DNA of 64,000 bases, from contig NZ_JACHMI010000001.1 of the NCBI RefSeq assembly GCF_014207985.1, positions 4,075,001 to 4,139,000 of the forward strand, in the 5' to 3' direction. Positions 1-12,103 of the stretch are shown piece after piece (the first letter of the stretch is position 1; each line of letters opens with the position of its first letter). Below the pieces are notes generated by a model, which was given only the letters and a program-made list of their open reading frames with translations, had not been told where the DNA came from and ran no database searches. Made by a program: the position numbers and the translations under genes. This DNA is from Nonomuraea rubra (GTDB lineage Bacteria; Actinomycetota; Actinomycetes; Streptosporangiales; Streptosporangiaceae).

Positions 1-2487
<2,487 letters not shown>

Positions 2488-2496
2488 GGCGGCCTG

Positions 2497-2530
2497 CGCC
2501 CGCCCGTCCGAGGGGATGGGCGGGCGTTGT
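2497..2530 (+). terminator. Rho-independent-type terminator after uvrA
   Basis: A 13-bp stem with one G.U pair has arms at 2497-2509 and 2514-2526 and a GAGG loop, followed by TTGT. It begins 10 bp after the uvrA stop. The T-tract is weak, as is common in actinomycetes. Confidence 0.75.
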
Positions 2531-2537
2531 CAACGGC

Positions 2538-3381
2538 CTAGGAGGCCGCAGGGGGTGCTGGTACCGCGCTGTCGCCGCACCGCCCGTGGTGGTCTGGTTC
2601 GGGAGGGCGCGCCCGGTGGGCGTTGGCGCGGCAACGCGAGCCCGGTGCGGTGGTGCGGTGCGGTGGTGCGGGCCGGTGGCGTGGTCTGGTGGGGTGGTGG
2701 ATCAGGGGCGGCGCGTGGGGGAGGGGGCGGCGGCGTTTGGTGGCGGCGGTGTGGTCCAGCCACCACTCGGCGGCCAGGAGCGGCAGGGTCCAGCAGAGCC
2801 AGGCCGCCAGGGCGGCGATGGTGCTCGTGAACAGCATCAGGTCGCCGTGGAAGGTGGTTTCGAGCTGCGGCTCCAGCAGGATCGCGAACAGCACGCTGTA
2901 GAACCGGTTGGTGATGATGGACATCGTCAGGGCGAAGCTGCGCACCATCCACCGGCGGTGGTCCGCGAAGCGCCGCTGCCTGGCCATGCGCCATCCGGTC
3001 AGCGTGCAGCCCAGCCAGAGCAGTGCCAGCATGACGTCGCCGGCCATCGTGACCGGCCCGTACGGGGTCGCCAGCCCTGCCACCAGGCCCAGCAGCCCGC
3101 AGCGAGAACGCCAGGAACGCCGCGACCACCACCATCAGCGGCGCCACCCACGGCCGCCGCCACCAGCGAGGACGGCCGGGCGAGGAGATCGACGGGGTGG
3201 CGGGCGAGGCGGCGGGCGAGGTGGCCGACGGGGTGGGCAACGGCGTAGTGGGCGAAGTGGCGGCCGAGGTGGCCGACGGGGTGGGCAACGGCGTGGTCGG
3301 CAGCGTGGTCGGCGGGGTGGCCGGCGGGGTGGCCGGCGGGGTGGCGGGAGGGACGGGCGGGAGTTCGGTCGGGTGGGTCAT
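2538..3381 (-). pseudogene. DUF2306 membrane protein, decayed by internal deletion and frame change
   Basis: The N-terminal part starts at ATG 3381 (MTHPTELPP). It has a long Pro/Thr/Ala tract and then a membrane segment WVAPLMVVVAAFLAFSL. The second part, in a different frame and reaching the stop at 2538, carries LLWLGCTLTGWRMARQRR and the DUF2306 hallmark HHRRWMVRSFAL, then two more hydrophobic segments. In intact DUF2306 proteins the two parts are separated by roughly 70-80 residues containing a second membrane helix and an HRWxGR motif. Here they almost abut near 3085, so DNA has been lost and the frame shifted. The C-terminus is a basic, Pro-rich tail. The function of the family is unknown. 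A second start (GTG 3083) could yield the C-terminal half alone. An assembly error is possible but would have to remove more than 200 bp. Confidence 0.6.
3218..3350. repeat. Direct repeats in the N-terminus of the decayed DUF2306 gene
   Basis: Two nearly identical copies of about 32 bp start at 3218 and 3266 (48-bp period). They are followed by a run of 12-bp GGGGTGGCCGGC-type units at about 3307-3350. On the minus strand they encode the Pro/Thr/Ala low-complexity tract. Confidence 0.7.
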
Positions 3382-3536
3382 GAGCGCAGCCTGGGTTCGG
3401 CCGCTGACCACCGGCCTACCACCCGCTGACCGGACCGGAGGGTCGCGTCAATACCCTGGTAACGGCCGCACCTACGGGGGGCAAAAGGCGACACGAGGTG
3501 CGGCTGCGTACGAATCACACGATCGGGGGCGGAGCC

Positions 3537-3941
3537 ATGTCGGAAACCGGGCTGGGGCGTCGGGACATGCTGGGCGCGGCCGGCGTCGCCGCATGCGGGC
3601 TGGCGCTGACGGCGTGCGGGACCGGGGGCGCGCAGGCCAAGCCGAACCTCAAGGGCAAGGTCCTGGCGAAGACGGCCGAGGTGCCCGTGGGCGGCGGCAA
3701 GCTGATCGACGACCTGAGGGTCGTGGTGACGCAGCCCACGCAGGGCGTCTTCAAGGCGTTCAGCTCGTCGTGCACGCACAAGGGCTGCAAGGTCTCCACC
3801 CCCAAGGACAACGTGATCAGGTGCGCCTGCCACGGCAGCGAGTTCGCGGCCGACACCGGGCAGGCCACCAAGGGCCCCGCGACGGCGCCGCTCGTGTCGT
3901 TCCAGGTGAGGGTCGAGGGCGACGGGATCGTGGTGGCCTGA
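3537..3941 (+). CDS. Rieske [2Fe-2S] lipoprotein, copy 1
   Basis: A secreted, probably membrane-anchored Rieske protein of 134 residues. The N-terminus has a twin-arginine-like GRRDMLG and a lipobox ending LTAC, which suggests Tat export and lipidation. The cluster motifs are CTHKGC and CACHGS, giving the two Cys and two His ligands (C-X-H ... C-X2-H) near residues 84-107. Start ATG 3537 was chosen because the Tat motif follows directly. A GTG at 3498 would add 13 residues without a better ribosome site. It is the first of three tandem paralogues with the same layout. The redox partner is unknown; such proteins may feed electrons to or from an exported oxidoreductase, but nothing in the window shows which. 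Confidence 0.88.
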   Translation: MSETGLGRRDMLGAAGVAACGLALTACGTGGAQAKPNLKGKVLAKTAEVPVGGGKLIDDLRVVVTQPTQGVFKAFSSSCTHKGCKVSTPKDNVIRCACHGSEFAADTGQATKGPATAPLVSFQVRVEGDGIVVA

Positions 3942-4045
3942 ACAGGTAAATGTGCGTAGTCCAACCGGATTGGCCTCGGGCACGCTGAACCGGCGCCAGG
4001 GCGCTGGCCGTACCTGAAGTGAGAGCCAATCTGGGAGGACGCACC

Positions 4046-4498
4046 ATGACGGAAACGACGCGCCGGACGGTGATGCTCGGTGCCGGGAGCGCCGGGCTCG
4101 CGGCGGTTCTGACGGCCTGCGCGAGCTACGGCTCGCCGACCACGGAAGCGGAGGTCGAGCCACCCGCGGAGGAGCCGTCGTCCGAGGCACCCAAGAAGAA
4201 GACCGAGACCAAGGCCAAGGCGCTGGCGAACACCGGTGACATCCCCGAGGGCGGTGGCAAGGTCTTCAAGAACCAGAAGATCGTGGTGACGCAGCCCACG
4301 GCGGGCGAGTTCAAGGCGTTCAGCGCCGTGTGCACCCATCAGGGATGCACGGTCGACGAAGTCGCCGACACCATCAACTGCCCCTGCCACGGCAGCGCGT
4401 TCAGCATCACGGACGGTTCCGTGGCGAACGGCCCGGCGACCGAGCCGCTGGAGGAGAAGCAGATCAAGGTGGACGGCGAGAAGATCAGACTCGCCTGA
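4046..4498 (+). CDS. Rieske [2Fe-2S] lipoprotein, copy 2
   Basis: A paralogue of the preceding gene, 150 residues. GGAGG lies at 4034-4038, 7 bases before ATG 4046. The N-terminus has TRRTVML and a lipobox LTAC. An acidic/Pro/Lys linker of about 40 residues (rich in EAEVEPP and KKKTETK) separates the anchor from the Rieske domain, which has CTHQGC and CPCHGS. The stretch IVVTQPTAGEFKAFSAVCTH is almost the same as in copy 3, so these two probably arose by recent duplication. It lies 104 bp after copy 1 and 46 bp before copy 3, on the same strand, and may share transcripts with either. Confidence 0.88.
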   Translation: MTETTRRTVMLGAGSAGLAAVLTACASYGSPTTEAEVEPPAEEPSSEAPKKKTETKAKALANTGDIPEGGGKVFKNQKIVVTQPTAGEFKAFSAVCTHQGCTVDEVADTINCPCHGSAFSITDGSVANGPATEPLEEKQIKVDGEKIRLA

Positions 4499-4544
4499 GA
4501 AAGGTCTCATGAATTTCTCACCTTGGTTCGCTTGGGTGAGCTGC

Positions 4545-5024
4545 ATGGCAGATGACCTTCAGAGCCGCAGGGCGGTGTTCGCAAGCGTCGGCGCGGGTGG
4601 CCTGGCGCTTGCGATCACCGCGTGCAGCGGCGGCACCGACACCGCCACGACCGCGGGAACCACCGCGGAATCGAGCGCGCCGCAGGCGGGCGCGAGCACT
4701 TCGGCGTCCACCCCGGCGTCCAGCGCACCGCAGGCAGGCGGCGCGCTGGCCAAGACCGCCGACATCCCCGTCGGCGGAGGCGCGATCTTCAAGGATCAGA
4801 AGGTCGTGGTGACCCAGCCGACGGCCGGCGAGTTCAAGGCGTTCAGCGCGCTCTGCACGCACAAGGGCTGCCCGGTCGGCAGCGTCGAGGGCGACGCGAT
4901 CGTGTGCCCGTGCCACAACAGCAAGTTCGCCATCACCGACGGCTCCGTCACGGCGGGACCGGCCGAGAAGCCGCTGGCCGCGCAGCAGATCAAGGTGGAG
5001 AACGACCAGATCATGCTGGCCTAG
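4545..5024 (+). CDS. Rieske [2Fe-2S] lipoprotein, copy 3
   Basis: The third tandem paralogue, 159 residues from ATG 4545. The N-terminus has SRRAVFASVG and a lipobox ITAC, followed by a Ser/Thr/Ala linker and the Rieske motifs CTHKGC and CPCHNS. Here the usual Gly after the second His is Asn (CHNS rather than CHGS), a small change next to a cluster ligand. An alternative ATG at 4509 would add 12 hydrophobic residues before the Arg pair. I prefer 4545, where GGGTGAG precedes the start at normal spacing. A perfect 12-bp hairpin downstream ends the trio before uvrC. Confidence 0.86.
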   Translation: MADDLQSRRAVFASVGAGGLALAITACSGGTDTATTAGTTAESSAPQAGASTSASTPASSAPQAGGALAKTADIPVGGGAIFKDQKVVVTQPTAGEFKAFSALCTHKGCPVGSVEGDAIVCPCHNSKFAITDGSVTAGPAEKPLAAQQIKVENDQIMLA

Positions 5025-5032
5025 ACCGGGTG

Positions 5033-5067
5033 CGCCCGCCGTACGTTCGCGAAGAGTACGGCGGGCG
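5033..5067 (+). terminator. Hairpin terminator between Rieske copy 3 and uvrC
   Basis: Perfect 12-bp arms CGCCCGCCGTAC (5033-5044) and GTACGGCGGGCG (5056-5067) enclose an 11-nt loop. There is no T-tract. Confidence 0.75.
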
Positions 5068-5099
5068 ACCTTGTCGGTGAGGGCTACTAGGCTGAATGC

Positions 5100-7028
5100 G
5101 TGGCGAGATCAGCGGGTAGCACCTTGAGTTTCCGGCCCAAGCCGGGCTCCATCCCCGAATCCCCCGGGGTCTATCGGTTCAGGGACGCGCACGGCCGGGT
5201 GATCTACGTCGGCAAGGCCAAGAGCCTGCGCCAGCGGCTCAACTCCTACTTCGCCGACTTCTCCGCGCTGCACCCGCGCACCCAGACGATGCTGACCACG
5301 GCCGCCGACGTCGACTGGACGGTCGTCGGCACCGAGGTGGAGGCACTGCAGCTCGAATACTCCTGGATCAAGGAGTTCGACCCCCGCTTCAACGTCAAGT
5401 ACCGCGACGACAAGTCCTACCCCTACCTCGCGGTCACCATGGGCGAGGACTTCCCGCGCGTGCAGGTCATGCGCGGCGCCAAGCGCAAGGGCACCCGCTA
5501 CTTCGGGCCCTACTCCCACGCCTGGGCCATCCGCGAGACGGTCGACCTGCTGCTGCGGGTCTTCCCGGTGCGCACGTGCAGCAGCGGGGTGTTCAAGCGG
5601 GCCGGGCAGATCGGCCGGCCCTGCCTGCTCGGCTACATCGACAAGTGCTCGGCGCCCTGCGTCGGCCGGGTCACCCCCGAGGAGCACCGCGCGCTGGCCG
5701 AGGACTTCTGCGACTTCATGGCGGGCAACACCGGCCGCTTCATCAAGCGGCTGGAGAAGGAGATGCGCGAGGCCGCCGGCGAGCAGGAGTACGAGCGGGC
5801 GGCCCGGCTGCGCGACGACGTCCAGGCGTTGCAGCGGGCGCTGGAGAAGCAGGCCGTGGTGCTCGGCGAGGGCACCGACGCCGACGTGATCGCGCTGGCC
5901 GAGGACCCGCTCGAGGCCGCCGTCCAGGTCTTCTACGTGCGCGGCGGCCGCATCCGCGGCCAGCGCGGCTGGGTGGTGGACAAGGTCGAGGAGACCTCGC
6001 CCGGCGAGCTGGTCGAGCAGTTCCTGCTGCAGATGTACGCCGAGGCCGGCCCTGACTCGATGCCCCGCGAGGTGCTGGTGCCCGCGCTGCCGCCCGACCA
6101 CGAGGCGGTCGCCGAGCTGCTCACGGAGCAGCGCCGTGCCCGCGTCGAGGTGCGGATCCCGCAGCGCGGCGACAAGCGCTCGCTGATGGAGACCGTCGAG
6201 CGCAACGCCAAGGAGTCGCTCGCCCAGCACAAGATCCGCCGTGCCGGCGACCTGACCACCCGCAGCAAGGCGTTGCAGGAGATCGCCGACGCGCTCGCCC
6301 TCGACCAGGCGCCGCTGCGCATCGAGTGCTACGACGTCTCCCACCTGCAGGGCGAGAACGTCGTGGCGTCCATGGTGGTCTTCGAGGACGGCCTGGCGCG
6401 CAAGAGCGAGTACCGCCGCTTCGCCGTCAAGACCAACGAGGGCGACGTCGCCTCGATCCACGAGGTGATCATGCGCCGGTTCCGCCGCTACCTGGAGGAA
6501 CGCTCCGCCACGGGCGAGCTGGCCGCCGATGACGACGACGGCCACGGGCCGATCGACCCCGAGACGGGCAAGCCGCGCAAGTTCGCCTACCCGCCCAACC
6601 TCGTCGTGGTCGACGGCGCCGGCCCGCAGGCGGCCGCGGCGCAGCGGGCGCTCGACGAGCTCGGCATCGACGAGGTGTCGGTGTGCGGGCTGGCCAAGCG
6701 GCTGGAGGAGGTGTGGCTGCCCGGCGACGATCAGCCGGTGATCATGCCTCGTTCAAGTGAGGGTCTCTACCTCCTGCAACGGGTGAGAGACGAAGCACAT
6801 AGGTTCGCCATCACCTACCATCGTTCCAAGAGGTCCAAGACGGTGAAGGAGAGCGCGCTCGACGGCGTGCCCGGCCTCGGGCCGGCGCGCAGGCAGGCGC
6901 TGCTCAAACACTTCGGCTCCGTGAAGAAGCTACGCGAGGCCACTGCCGCCGAAATCTGCGAGGTTCCCGGCATCGGCCCGTCCATCGCCGAGGTCATCGT
7001 GTCGACGCTGAAGGGAGAGTCACCTTGA
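5100..7028 (+). CDS. uvrC: UvrC, excinuclease ABC subunit C
   Basis: The dual-incision nuclease of excision repair, 642 residues, a normal family length. Domains in order: GIY-YIG nuclease (PGVYRF ... [14 protein letters not shown], residues 20-100); Cys-rich segment and UVR motif (about 211-245) for UvrB contact; RNase-H-like 5' nuclease with [10 protein letters not shown] near 407; tandem helix-hairpin-helix motifs at the C-terminus ([14 protein letters not shown] and [13 protein letters not shown]). Start GTG 5100 is inferred from homology. No Shine-Dalgarno sequence sits at proper distance, but TAGGCT (5088-5093) ends 6 nt before the GTG, so a leaderless mRNA is plausible. rapZ follows after 49 bp. 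Confidence 0.97.
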   Translation: MARSAGSTLSFRPKPGSIPESPGVYRFRDAHGRVIYVGKAKSLRQRLNSYFADFSALHPRTQTMLTTAADVDWTVVGTEVEALQLEYSWIKEFDPRFNVKYRDDKSYPYLAVTMGEDFPRVQVMRGAKRKGTRYFGPYSHAWAIRETVDLLLRVFPVRTCSSGVFKRAGQIGRPCLLGYIDKCSAPCVGRVTPEEHRALAEDFCDFMAGNTGRFIKRLEKEMREAAGEQEYERAARLRDDVQALQRALEKQAVVLGEGTDADVIALAEDPLEAAVQVFYVRGGRIRGQRGWVVDKVEETSPGELVEQFLLQMYAEAGPDSMPREVLVPALPPDHEAVAELLTEQRRARVEVRIPQRGDKRSLMETVERNAKESLAQHKIRRAGDLTTRSKALQEIADALALDQAPLRIECYDVSHLQGENVVASMVVFEDGLARKSEYRRFAVKTNEGDVASIHEVIMRRFRRYLEERSATGELAADDDDGHGPIDPETGKPRKFAYPPNLVVVDGAGPQAAAAQRALDELGIDEVSVCGLAKRLEEVWLPGDDQPVIMPRSSEGLYLLQRVRDEAHRFAITYHRSKRSKTVKESALDGVPGLGPARRQALLKHFGSVKKLREATAAEICEVPGIGPSIAEVIVSTLKGESP

Positions 7029-7077
7029 TCTCGCCAGGATGCCAGGGTGTCGTCCGCACCGAGCATGAGGTGGGGCG

Positions 7078-7944
7078 ATGAGCACCGAGCCCGCGTTCGT
7101 CATCGTCACCGGCATGTCCGGGGCCGGGCGCAGCACCGCGGCCAAGGCCCTTGAAGACCTGGGCTGGTTCGTCATCGACAACCTGCCGCCGGGGCTGCTG
7201 TTCGCGATGGCCGAGGAGGCCGGCAAGGTCAAGCTGGCCGCCGACAAGGTCGCGGCGGTGGTCGACGTGCGCAGCCTGGCGTTCACCACCGATCTCAACG
7301 CCGCCATCGAGGAGCTCGAAGGGCGCGGCGTACGCGTGCGGGTGGTGTTCCTGGAGGCCAGTGACGAGGAGCTGGTGCGCAGGTTCGAGAACGTGCGCAG
7401 GCCCCACCCGCTGCAGGGCGAGGGGAGGCTGGTCGACGGCATCACCCGCGAGCGGGGGATCCTGCGCGAGGTGCGCGCCAACGCCGACCTGGTGATCGAC
7501 ACCTCCACGCACAACGTGCACGACCTGCGCAACAAGATCGTCGCCTACTTCGGCGGGGAGGACCGGCCGGGGCTGCGGCTCAACGTCGTGTCGTTCGGGT
7601 TCAAGTACGGCCTGCCGGTCGACGCGGACCTCGTGGTCGACTGCCGGTTCCTGCCCAACCCGCACTGGGTGCCCGAGCTGCGGCCGATGAACGGGCTCGA
7701 CCCCGCGGTCAGCGACTACGTGCTCGGGCAGCCGGGGGCCAAGGAGTTCCTCGACGCCTACGAAGAGGTGCTCCAGGTGGTCGCGGCCGGGTACACGCGC
7801 GAGGGCAAGAGCTACGCGACGCTGGCGGTCGGCTGCACGGGCGGCAAGCATCGCAGCGTGGCCATGGCCGAGCAGGTGGCCGCGCGGCTGCGCGACCGCG
7901 GGATGGAAGTTCAGGTGAGCCACCGGGATGTGGGGCGGGAGTGA
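7078..7944 (+). CDS. rapZ: RapZ/YvcJ-family nucleotide-binding protein
   Basis: 288 residues. The P-loop is GMSGAGRS (residues 12-19). The C-terminal domain holds SFGFKYGLPVDADLV and GCTGGKHRS (about 252-260), which in enterobacterial RapZ forms the RNA/metabolite-binding half. In E. coli the family delivers GlmZ sRNA to RNase E. In Gram-positives (YvcJ) it is an NTP-binding protein whose target is less clear, so the E. coli role should not be assumed. Start ATG 7078 has GAGGTGGGG upstream. The stop overlaps the next start as GTGA, and the rapZ-yvcK-whiA order is the classic actinobacterial/Firmicutes arrangement. Confidence 0.95.
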   Translation: MSTEPAFVIVTGMSGAGRSTAAKALEDLGWFVIDNLPPGLLFAMAEEAGKVKLAADKVAAVVDVRSLAFTTDLNAAIEELEGRGVRVRVVFLEASDEELVRRFENVRRPHPLQGEGRLVDGITRERGILREVRANADLVIDTSTHNVHDLRNKIVAYFGGEDRPGLRLNVVSFGFKYGLPVDADLVVDCRFLPNPHWVPELRPMNGLDPAVSDYVLGQPGAKEFLDAYEEVLQVVAAGYTREGKSYATLAVGCTGGKHRSVAMAEQVAARLRDRGMEVQVSHRDVGRE

Positions 7945-8963
7945 CCGATGAAGGCTTCGAGGCTGCTCTGCCGCATCCGGTAGAGGGCTGCACGCCGGAC
8001 GAGCCGCCCGCCGGGAAGACGAAGTACGCCGGGTTCGGGCCGTCCGTCGTGGCGCTCGGTGGCGGGCACGGGCTGTACGCGTCCCTGTCGGCATTACGGA
8101 TGGTCACCGACCGGTTGACCGCCGTGGTCACCGTCGCCGACGACGGCGGGTCCAGCGGGCGGCTGCGCCGCGAGCTCGGCGTGCTGCCGCCCGGCGACCT
8201 GCGCATGGCGCTGGCCGCGCTCTGCGGCGACGACGAGTGGGGCAGCACCTGGAGCGAGGTCGTCCAGCACCGCTTCCGCAGCGAGGGCGAGCTGCACGGG
8301 CACGCCGTCGGCAACCTGCTCATCGTCGCGCTGTGGGAGCTGCTCGGCGACCCGGTGGCCGGGCTCGACTGGGTCGGGCGGCTGCTGGGCGCGCACGGCC
8401 GCGTGCTGCCGATGGCCTCGGTGCCGCTCGACATCGTGGCCGAGGTGGAGCTCGACGGCGTCATCTCGACCGTACGCGGGCAGGTGGCGTGCGCCCTGAC
8501 CCCGGGCCGGGTGCAGGCCATCTCGCTGGTGCCGGAAGACCCCCCGGCGCGGCCCGAGGCGGTCGCGGCGGTGCTGGAGTCCGACTGGGTCGTGTTCGGG
8601 CCGGGCTCGTGGTTCACCAGCGTGCTGCCGCATCTCAAGGTGCCCGAGCTGGCCAGGGCGCTGCACGCGACCAGGGCCAGGCGGCTCGTCACGCTCAACC
8701 TCGCCCCGCAGCCGGGTGAGACCGACGACTTCTCCCCCCAGCAACACCTGGAGGTGCTCCGACAGCACGCCCCCGATCTGTCGATCGACGTCGTGCTCGC
8801 CGACACCGGGGTGGTGGACGACCCCGACGCGCTGGAGAAGGCCGCCGCCGCACTCGGCGCCCGGCTCGTCATGGCCGACGTCGCCGCCGCGGACGGCTCG
8901 CCGAGGCATGACCCACGACGTCTTGCCTCCGTCCTGGACGAGATTTTCCTCTCGAAGCGTTGA
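7941..8963 (+). CDS. yvcK: YvcK/CofD-like uridine-diphosphate-sugar-binding protein
   Basis: 340 residues of the CofD-like superfamily, annotated as gluconeogenesis factor in other bacteria. It is needed for growth on gluconeogenic carbon and for cell-envelope homeostasis in Bacillus and Mycobacterium (CuvA). Visible motifs are ALGGGHGLYASL near residue 37 and VADDGGSSGRLRRELG near 64, with HAVGNLLI and FGPGSWFTSVLPHL later. The start GTG 7941 overlaps the rapZ stop, so translation is coupled. The 30-residue N-terminal extension before the glycine-rich loop has no recognisable motif. It lies 71 bp upstream of whiA. Confidence 0.93.
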   Translation: MTDEGFEAALPHPVEGCTPDEPPAGKTKYAGFGPSVVALGGGHGLYASLSALRMVTDRLTAVVTVADDGGSSGRLRRELGVLPPGDLRMALAALCGDDEWGSTWSEVVQHRFRSEGELHGHAVGNLLIVALWELLGDPVAGLDWVGRLLGAHGRVLPMASVPLDIVAEVELDGVISTVRGQVACALTPGRVQAISLVPEDPPARPEAVAAVLESDWVVFGPGSWFTSVLPHLKVPELARALHATRARRLVTLNLAPQPGETDDFSPQQHLEVLRQHAPDLSIDVVLADTGVVDDPDALEKAAAALGARLVMADVAAADGSPRHDPRRLASVLDEIFLSKR

Positions 8964-9034
8964 TCCTGGTCGGCGTGGCGCGAAGGTGCGAGAGACTCGG
9001 AGGAGCCGGTCTGAATGGGGGAGAGGACTAACGC

Positions 9035-10015
9035 ATGGCGATGACAGGTGTGGTGAAAGACGAGCTGAGCCGCCTGCCGGTGCTCAAGCCGTGCTGCCGG
9101 AAGGCGGAGGTCTCGACGTTGCTGCGGTTCGCCAGCGGCCTCCACCTGGTGGGCGGGCGCATCGTGATCGAGGCCGAGCTCGACACCAACGCCACCGCAC
9201 GGCGGCTGATCAAGGACATCGGCGAGGTGTTCGGGCACAAGGCGGAGGTGCTGGTGCTCGCGCCCGCCGGGCTGCGCAAGGGCTCCCGCTACGTGGTGCG
9301 CGTCTACCGCGACGGTGAGGCGCTGGCCCGGCAGACGGGCCTGATCGACAACCACGGCCGCCCGGTGCGCGGCCTGCCGCGCCAAGTGGTGGCGGGGGCC
9401 GCCTGCGACGCGGAGGCGGCCTGGCGCGGAGCCTTCCTGGCGCACGGCTCGCTGACGGAGCCGGGGCGGTCCATGTCGCTGGAGGTGACCTGCCCGGGGC
9501 CGGAGGCGGCGCTGGCGCTGGTGGGCTCGGCGCGGCGGCTGAAGATCCACGCCAAGGCGCGCGAGGTGCGCGGCGTGGACCGGGTCGTGGTGCGCGACGG
9601 CGACGCGATCAGCGCGCTGCTCACCCGGCTCGGCGCGCACGACAGCGTGCTGGCCTGGGAGGAGCGACGGATGCGCCGCGAGGTGCGCGCCACCGCGAAC
9701 CGGCTGGCCAACTTCGACGACGCCAACCTGCGGCGCTCGGCGCGGGCCGCGGTGGCGGCGGGCGCGCGGGTGCAGCGGGCGCTGGAGATCCTGGGCGAGG
9801 AGGCGCCGGAGCACCTGGTGGTGGCGGGGCGGCTGCGGGTGGAGCACAAGCAGGCGTCGCTGGAGGAGCTGGGGCAGATCGCCGACCCGCCGCTGACCAA
9901 GGACGCCATCGCGGGCCGCATCCGGCGCCTGCTGGCCATGGCCGACAAGCGCGCGTCCGACCTGGGCATTCCCAACACCGAGGCGAACCTCACTGTTGAC
10001 ATGCTTGCGCCGTAA
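9035..10015 (+). CDS. whiA: WhiA sporulation transcriptional regulator
   Basis: 326 residues. WhiA binds DNA and, with WhiB, controls the switch from aerial growth to sporulation septation in Streptomyces. Homologues in non-sporulating Gram-positives affect division. The N-terminal part is a degenerate LAGLIDADG-type homing-endonuclease fold ([14 protein letters not shown] onward). The C-terminal part is a helix-turn-helix ([20 protein letters not shown], near 275-295) followed by [10 protein letters not shown]. Start ATG 9035 has GAGAGGA at 9021-9027. A hairpin downstream ends transcription. The gene suggests a differentiating actinomycete but is not proof of sporulation. Confidence 0.97.
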   Translation: MAMTGVVKDELSRLPVLKPCCRKAEVSTLLRFASGLHLVGGRIVIEAELDTNATARRLIKDIGEVFGHKAEVLVLAPAGLRKGSRYVVRVYRDGEALARQTGLIDNHGRPVRGLPRQVVAGAACDAEAAWRGAFLAHGSLTEPGRSMSLEVTCPGPEAALALVGSARRLKIHAKAREVRGVDRVVVRDGDAISALLTRLGAHDSVLAWEERRMRREVRATANRLANFDDANLRRSARAAVAAGARVQRALEILGEEAPEHLVVAGRLRVEHKQASLEELGQIADPPLTKDAIAGRIRRLLAMADKRASDLGIPNTEANLTVDMLAP

Positions 10016-10041
10016 TTCTTTTCCGTTACGGCAAGCCCAGG

Positions 10042-10072
10042 AGGGCCCACCCGCCGCACGTGGCTGGGCCCT
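10042..10072 (+). terminator. Hairpin terminator after whiA
   Basis: Arms AGGGCCCA (10042-10049) and TGGGCCCT (10065-10072) lie 27 bp after the whiA stop, with a 15-nt loop. The interval 10073-10222 up to the next (minus-strand) gene shows nothing else recognisable. Confidence 0.6.
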
Positions 10073-10222
10073 GTCCAGGGAGACGCTCCTCCGGTGGAGG
10101 TGGCGGGCCGCCGTGACGCGCGCACAGTGGGCCGTGGGCGTGGTGATCCGGCCCCCGTGCCGCGCCCTGCCAGGCCGCCGGGTGTCAGTGCCTGGACAGC
10201 CGGGTCACGGGCCGGCTCGGTG

Positions 10223-10888
10223 TCAGTCCCTGGCCGGGTCGCGGGGGGTGAAGAGGTCGGCCGAGGGCTTGGGGGTGGGCTGCTGGGCGGGCTCGAACGG
10301 GGCGCGGTACTCCGGCTCCTGCGTCGCCTCCTCCTGTGCCGCCTCGTCGGCGCGTTGGGCGCGGCGGACGAGGGCGACCCGGAGGGCGACCAGGGCGAAG
10401 GCCGCCAAGGCCGCCACGGCGATGTACAGCCAGGCCGCCCCCGTAGGCGTCAGCGTGCGCCCGGCCGCTTCCGTCTGCATCAGCGTGCCCTGGTACAGCG
10501 ACAGCGCGCCGCCCAGGCCCGCGTTGAGGTTGTCCAGGGTGACGTCCGCCAGTTCGGCGCCGGAGCGGCCAGGGGTGCGCAGGGCGGCGCCGTCCATGAT
10601 GGCCTTGCCGGTGATCTGGCCGGCCGCGACCGCGCCGCCCGCGTACAGGGCGGCGAGGGGGAGCAGGGCGCGGCTGCGCGGGCGTACGGCGCCGATGGCG
10701 AGCGCCACCACGACGGCGATCAGCAGCGACAGCGCGAGCGAGACGGGCACCCCGCGGCCGAACGACATGAAGGCGCTCGGCAGGCGCTGCTGGAACAGGA
10801 TGGCCGCCCCCAGGCCGGCCGCGCAGACGAGAGCGGCGAGCAGGCCCGTGAGGAGCCCCGAGAGCAGGCCGGACCGCTTATGTGACAT
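10223..10888 (-). CDS. Small multi-spanning membrane protein, unknown function
   Basis: 221 residues from ATG 10888 (MSHKRSG). Four hydrophobic segments are visible: residues about 7-30 (LLTGLLAALVCAAGLGAAIL), 45-65, 68-95 and 160-185. A charged C-terminal tail of about 45 residues follows, rich in Glu, Ala and Pro and probably cytoplasmic. The loop between the third and fourth segments (GQITGKAIMDGAAL ... LDNLNAGLGGALSLYQGTL) is moderately hydrophilic. I do not recognise a family. The gene is divergent from gap and convergent with whiA. A longer frame to 10978 exists, but its N-terminus is basic and shows no sign of coding; the Met at 10888 precedes the first helix directly. Confidence 0.7.
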   Translation of the reverse strand: MSHKRSGLLSGLLTGLLAALVCAAGLGAAILFQQRLPSAFMSFGRGVPVSLALSLLIAVVVALAIGAVRPRSRALLPLAALYAGGAVAAGQITGKAIMDGAALRTPGRSGAELADVTLDNLNAGLGGALSLYQGTLMQTEAAGRTLTPTGAAWLYIAVAALAAFALVALRVALVRRAQRADEAAQEEATQEPEYRAPFEPAQQPTPKPSADLFTPRDPARD

Positions 10889-10992
10889 CTCAGCCCCCAG
10901 AGAATGCACGAATTTACTCCGACGAGTCGGGCACTTTACTCGAACCTCGCAAAACGTGTCGCCAGAACGGTGATTCACGGCGCGGGACCTGC

Positions 10993-11008
10993 AGTGGTCT
11001 AAACCAAT
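10993..11008. promoter_or_regulatory. Candidate DasR-type (dre-like) operator upstream of gap
   Basis: AGTGGTCTAAACCAAT contains the core TGGTCTAAACCA, one base away from the palindromic core TGGTCTAGACCA of Streptomyces DasR sites. It lies 10 bp upstream of a good -10 element (TAAGGT, 11019-11024), covering the -35 position, where a bound repressor would block RNA polymerase. No dasR gene is in the window, so this is a motif match only. Confidence 0.5.
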
Positions 11009-11018
11009 TTGGGTCCGA

Positions 11019-11024
11019 TAAGGT
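11019..11024 (+). promoter_or_regulatory. Likely -10 element of the gap operon promoter
   Basis: TAAGGT fits the actinobacterial TANNNT consensus. Transcription would start near 11031, giving a leader of about 42 nt before gap. No good TTGACA-like -35 is seen; the DasR-like site covers that position. Confidence 0.45.
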
Positions 11025-11030
11025 TCGTGA

Positions 11031-12077
<1,047 letters not shown>

Positions 12078-12103
12078 GCGTAAGGCTGAACGGGAGCATG
12101 AGC

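Noticed and set aside
7709..9847. Long minus-strand open frame over rapZ, yvcK and whiA
   Set aside because: It lies antisense to three well-identified genes, has no recognisable domain, and shows the composition expected from GC-rich codon positions read backward.
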